DNA of 7,382 nt from B16-G9 sp964400655 (GTDB taxonomy: Bacteria; Bacteroidota; Bacteroidia; Bacteroidales; F082), in contig CAYNVN010000073.1 in assembly GCA_964400655.1 (NCBI GenBank), positions 1 to 7,382 of the forward strand. Reading direction: 5' to 3'. The position numbers were made by a program, and so were the translations under genes. The notes beneath the pieces are model-generated. The model did no database searches. It saw only the letters and a program-made list of their open reading frames with translations, and was not told where the DNA came from. Positions 5,301-7,382 of the stretch are shown here, in pieces (positions within the stretch are counted from its first letter, which is position 1; every line of letters begins with the position of its first letter).

Positions 5301-6410
5301 ATGAAAAAATTAACAATATTTCTTTTTTCGGCGCTGATGCTGTTTTTCGTCCTGTCCAACAGGTTGATGGCACAGGGCTGCATGGAAGACGACTCGGATG
5401 ACCCCATTACAGTGATGGGTTACATCCAGCCGCAATTTTCCAATATCTTTTTTGAAGAAGATAAGTACGGAAACACACTATATAAACCGAGCAGTTTTTT
5501 CTTTAAACGTGCAAGGGTTGGTGTAAGAGGTTCCATACCTTACGATATAAGTTATTATGTAATGGCCGAGTTGAGTCCTGCATTAACCGGTTACCCGTTT
5601 TTATTGGATGCTTTTGTAACCTACGCACCGCTTGGTAAATATTTAAAATTTTCCATCGGTCAGTTTAAATCACCTTTCGGTATGGAGCTCAATACACCCT
5701 GTTTTGCATTGCATACCATTCGCCGTTCAACAGTGGTAAATAACATAGGTACTCCCTTTCGCGATTTGGGATTTATGATTCTCGGAAGCTCCGATTCGCT
5801 GTTTGGAATAAAAGACCTGTTTACCTATAAAGTGGCCATTATGAACGGAACGGGTATCAATCACTGGGATGATAACAAGTATAAAGACTTTGTGGCACGA
5901 CTGGTGATTTCACCCTGGGAATGGCTCAAAGTGGGCGGAAGCTACCGTTATGGAAAACAGGGCAAAGCCGATGCCGACGGACAAAAAACCCGAACCCGTT
6001 ACGGTGCCGATATCTCCATCGAAACCCACAACATACTTATTCAGGGCGAATACATTTACGGAGATGATCTGGGTTTGATTGGTAGTGGCGGCGGTTGCGG
6101 CGGAAAAAAATCGGCCAACGCAACGCTGGAAACTTACAAAAAAAGCGGATTTTTTGTGATGGCCGCTTACATGACACCGTGGAACCTGCAACCCGTTATT
6201 AAATACGAAACCTACGATCCCGACGGAACCAGTTACAAATATCTGTATGTGGAACAGGATTTTATTCAGTCAACCATCACTTTCGGACTTAATTATTTTA
6301 TGAACGACTGGACCCGCATACAGATAAACTACCTGTACAATGCCGAAGAAAACAGCTCCGTTGAATTTCCCAACGATGCCGTTATGATTCAGGTACAGGC
6401 AAAATTTTAA
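5301..6410 (+). CDS. porin O/P-type outer-membrane channel
   Basis: A 369-residue outer-membrane beta-barrel protein with a signal peptide (about 1-24, cleaved near LMA-QG). Features typical of the phosphate-selective porin O/P family are the MGYIQPQF first strand, FFKRARVGVRGSI (67-79), the YVMAELSPA strand, and GQFKSPFGMEL (120-130). Alternating aromatic and hydrophobic strands continue to a C-terminal phenylalanine (VQAKF), the usual barrel-assembly signal. The family forms anion-preferring pores, and family members occur beside many transport and respiration operons, so specificity for phosphate is not implied. In this context passage of sulfur oxyanions is plausible (inference). A glycine-rich loop with C266 (GSGGGCGGKK, 261-270) is probably extracellular, and C27 and C134 are further cysteines. 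The gene lies 68 nt after the double-rhodanese gene, beyond the hairpin. Confidence 0.85.
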   Translation: MKKLTIFLFSALMLFFVLSNRLMAQGCMEDDSDDPITVMGYIQPQFSNIFFEEDKYGNTLYKPSSFFFKRARVGVRGSIPYDISYYVMAELSPALTGYPFLLDAFVTYAPLGKYLKFSIGQFKSPFGMELNTPCFALHTIRRSTVVNNIGTPFRDLGFMILGSSDSLFGIKDLFTYKVAIMNGTGINHWDDNKYKDFVARLVISPWEWLKVGGSYRYGKQGKADADGQKTRTRYGADISIETHNILIQGEYIYGDDLGLIGSGGGCGGKKSANATLETYKKSGFFVMAAYMTPWNLQPVIKYETYDPDGTSYKYLYVEQDFIQSTITFGLNYFMNDWTRIQINYLYNAEENSSVEFPNDAVMIQVQAKF

Positions 6411-6441
6411 ACAATGTTTAACACCATTTAATATTAACACC

Positions 6442-7305
6442 ATGAAAACATATCATTCATTAATAGCCGGTTTGGTACTGGTTTTTCTGGCTCCGCTCTT
6501 TCTCAGTGCCCAAACCGATTTGATTACTCCTGCCGAGTTGTCGAAAAAAATCAAGGCAAAAGAAAAAATGACCCTTATTTCGGTCAGAAAAGAGACAGAT
6601 TACAAAAAAGCACACCTGAAAAATGCCGTACATGTTAACCTTAAAAAACTTGTCAAAGAAGGAGAACCCAAAGGGTTACTTAAAAGTCCCGAAGCCATGG
6701 CAAGCTATTTTGGAAGCAAAGGGATAAGTGGCAAAGGATTAATTGTTATTTACGACGACGGTAAAATGAAATATGCAGGCAGGGCTTACTGGATTTTAAA
6801 ATATCTCGGTGCCGAAAATGTTAAAATCATGCACCGCGATTTAACCAAATGGCGTTCGGCCCGCCTGCTGGTAACCAAAGCACCCACTAAAATCAAACCG
6901 GTAACTTTCGACCTGAATGTCAACAAAAATGTTTTTGTTGATATGAGTTGGGTAAAATCGCATTTGAAAGACCCCAAAGTGGTATTTATTGATGTAAGGC
7001 CGCCGGATGAATTTCACGGAACGTCGACAAAACCGGTAAGCAAAGGACATATTCCGGGTGCCAAAAACATGGAGTGGAAAAGAGTTACAAGAGAAAACGG
7101 CGAACTGAAATCAAAGTCTGAAATTCAAAGCCTTGCCGATGGTTTGGGAGCCACTGCCGACAAAACCATTATTTTGTATTGTGCTACAAGCACACGTGCA
7201 GGCATAGTGTTTTTTGCCTTTAAAAACATTCTCGGATATCCCGATGTAAGGGTTTACGAAGGAGCTTATAATGAGTGGGTAATGAACAACCCGACAGAAA
7301 AATAA
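6442..7305 (+). CDS. secreted two-domain sulfurtransferase (rhodanese)
   Basis: A 287-residue tandem rhodanese, the usual length for thiosulfate or 3-mercaptopyruvate sulfurtransferases plus a signal peptide (about 1-23, ending LSA-QT), so it acts in the periplasm, unlike most homologues, which are cytoplasmic. The N-terminal domain (about 26-145) is non-catalytic: the loop position reads YDDGKMKYAGRAYW, with Asp instead of Cys. The C-terminal domain (about 163-283) has FIDVRPPDEF (182-191), GHIPGAKNMEW and the active-site loop C247-ATSTRAG. The loop is neither the CRKGVT of classical rhodanese nor the CGSGVT of mercaptopyruvate sulfurtransferase, so the sulfur donor cannot be assigned. The start has an A/T-rich leader without a Shine-Dalgarno, 31 nt after the porin stop. 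It is the last gene before a strong terminator and is the third exported sulfurtransferase in the block. Confidence 0.92.
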   Translation: MKTYHSLIAGLVLVFLAPLFLSAQTDLITPAELSKKIKAKEKMTLISVRKETDYKKAHLKNAVHVNLKKLVKEGEPKGLLKSPEAMASYFGSKGISGKGLIVIYDDGKMKYAGRAYWILKYLGAENVKIMHRDLTKWRSARLLVTKAPTKIKPVTFDLNVNKNVFVDMSWVKSHLKDPKVVFIDVRPPDEFHGTSTKPVSKGHIPGAKNMEWKRVTRENGELKSKSEIQSLADGLGATADKTIILYCATSTRAGIVFFAFKNILGYPDVRVYEGAYNEWVMNNPTEK

Positions 7306-7331
7306 CATGTAATTTTTTCATAGTGATAACC

Positions 7332-7366
7332 GGAGGCACCTCTGAAAAGGGGTGCTTCTTTTTTTT
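7332..7366 (+). terminator. rho-independent terminator of the operon
   Basis: GAGGCACCTC (7333-7342) pairs with GGGGTGCTTC (7349-7358) as a 10-bp stem with two G-U pairs and a TGAAAA loop, followed by eight T residues. It lies 27 nt after the last sulfurtransferase stop and marks the end of the transcript. Confidence 0.88.
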
Positions 7367-7382
7367 CAGGGTTGTTGTAATG

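Noticed and set aside
5301..6410. Porin as a dedicated phosphate channel
   Set aside because: The family name is historical, and nothing in the neighbourhood concerns phosphate.
1..7382. CRISPR arrays, insertion sequences, tRNA or rRNA genes
   Set aside because: No repeat-spacer pattern, transposase, terminal inverted repeats or structural RNA signature was seen; the genes are tightly packed and the longest non-coding gap is 189 bp.

Overview
The window looks like a piece of a Bacteroidota chromosome, probably a marine or sediment anaerobe of the Bacteroidales/Marinilabiliales type. The lineage is inferred. The support is moderate-to-low GC, A/T-rich leaders mostly lacking Shine-Dalgarno sequences, TAnnTTTG-type -7 promoter elements, Bacteroidota-style lipoproteins, and Crp/Fnr and porin O/P types common in that phylum. 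The rank below phylum is a guess.

Layout: positions 39-737 (minus strand) encode a Crp/Fnr-family regulator. A 189-bp divergent intergenic region (738-926) carries a perfect FNR-type palindrome (TTGAT-N4-ATCAA), a second degraded copy exactly 21 bp further on, and a third ATCAA half-site 22 bp before the first. It also has a candidate Bacteroidota -7 element facing each way. Six plus-strand genes follow: an octaheme c-type cytochrome of the tetrathionate reductase (OTR) family with a C-terminal membrane anchor (927-2519); a four-helix cytochrome b fused to a coiled coil and a PAS domain (2539-3690); a single-domain rhodanese lipoprotein (3697-4215); a double-rhodanese lipoprotein (4264-5232); a porin O/P-type outer-membrane channel (5301-6410); and a secreted two-domain sulfurtransferase (6442-7305). 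A strong rho-independent terminator at 7332-7366 closes the block. A perfect 12-bp hairpin separates the double-rhodanese gene from the porin gene.

Proposed joint role (inference): an extracytoplasmic sulfur-respiration module. The membrane cytochrome b would take electrons from the quinol pool and pass them to the anchored octaheme cytochrome, which would reduce a periplasmic acceptor such as tetrathionate (nitrite or hydroxylamine are alternatives known for this enzyme family in vitro). The porin would admit the anion. Three exported proteins with five rhodanese domains, four of which keep a catalytic cysteine, would bind or pass on sulfane sulfur. The PAS domain on the cytoplasmic side of the cytochrome b and the FNR-like operators suggest control by redox state or oxygen. 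I recognise every protein family here. The combination of an OTR-family cytochrome, a PAS-tailed cytochrome b and a battery of exported rhodaneses is not a pathway I can name, and it is the best candidate for an undescribed system in the window.
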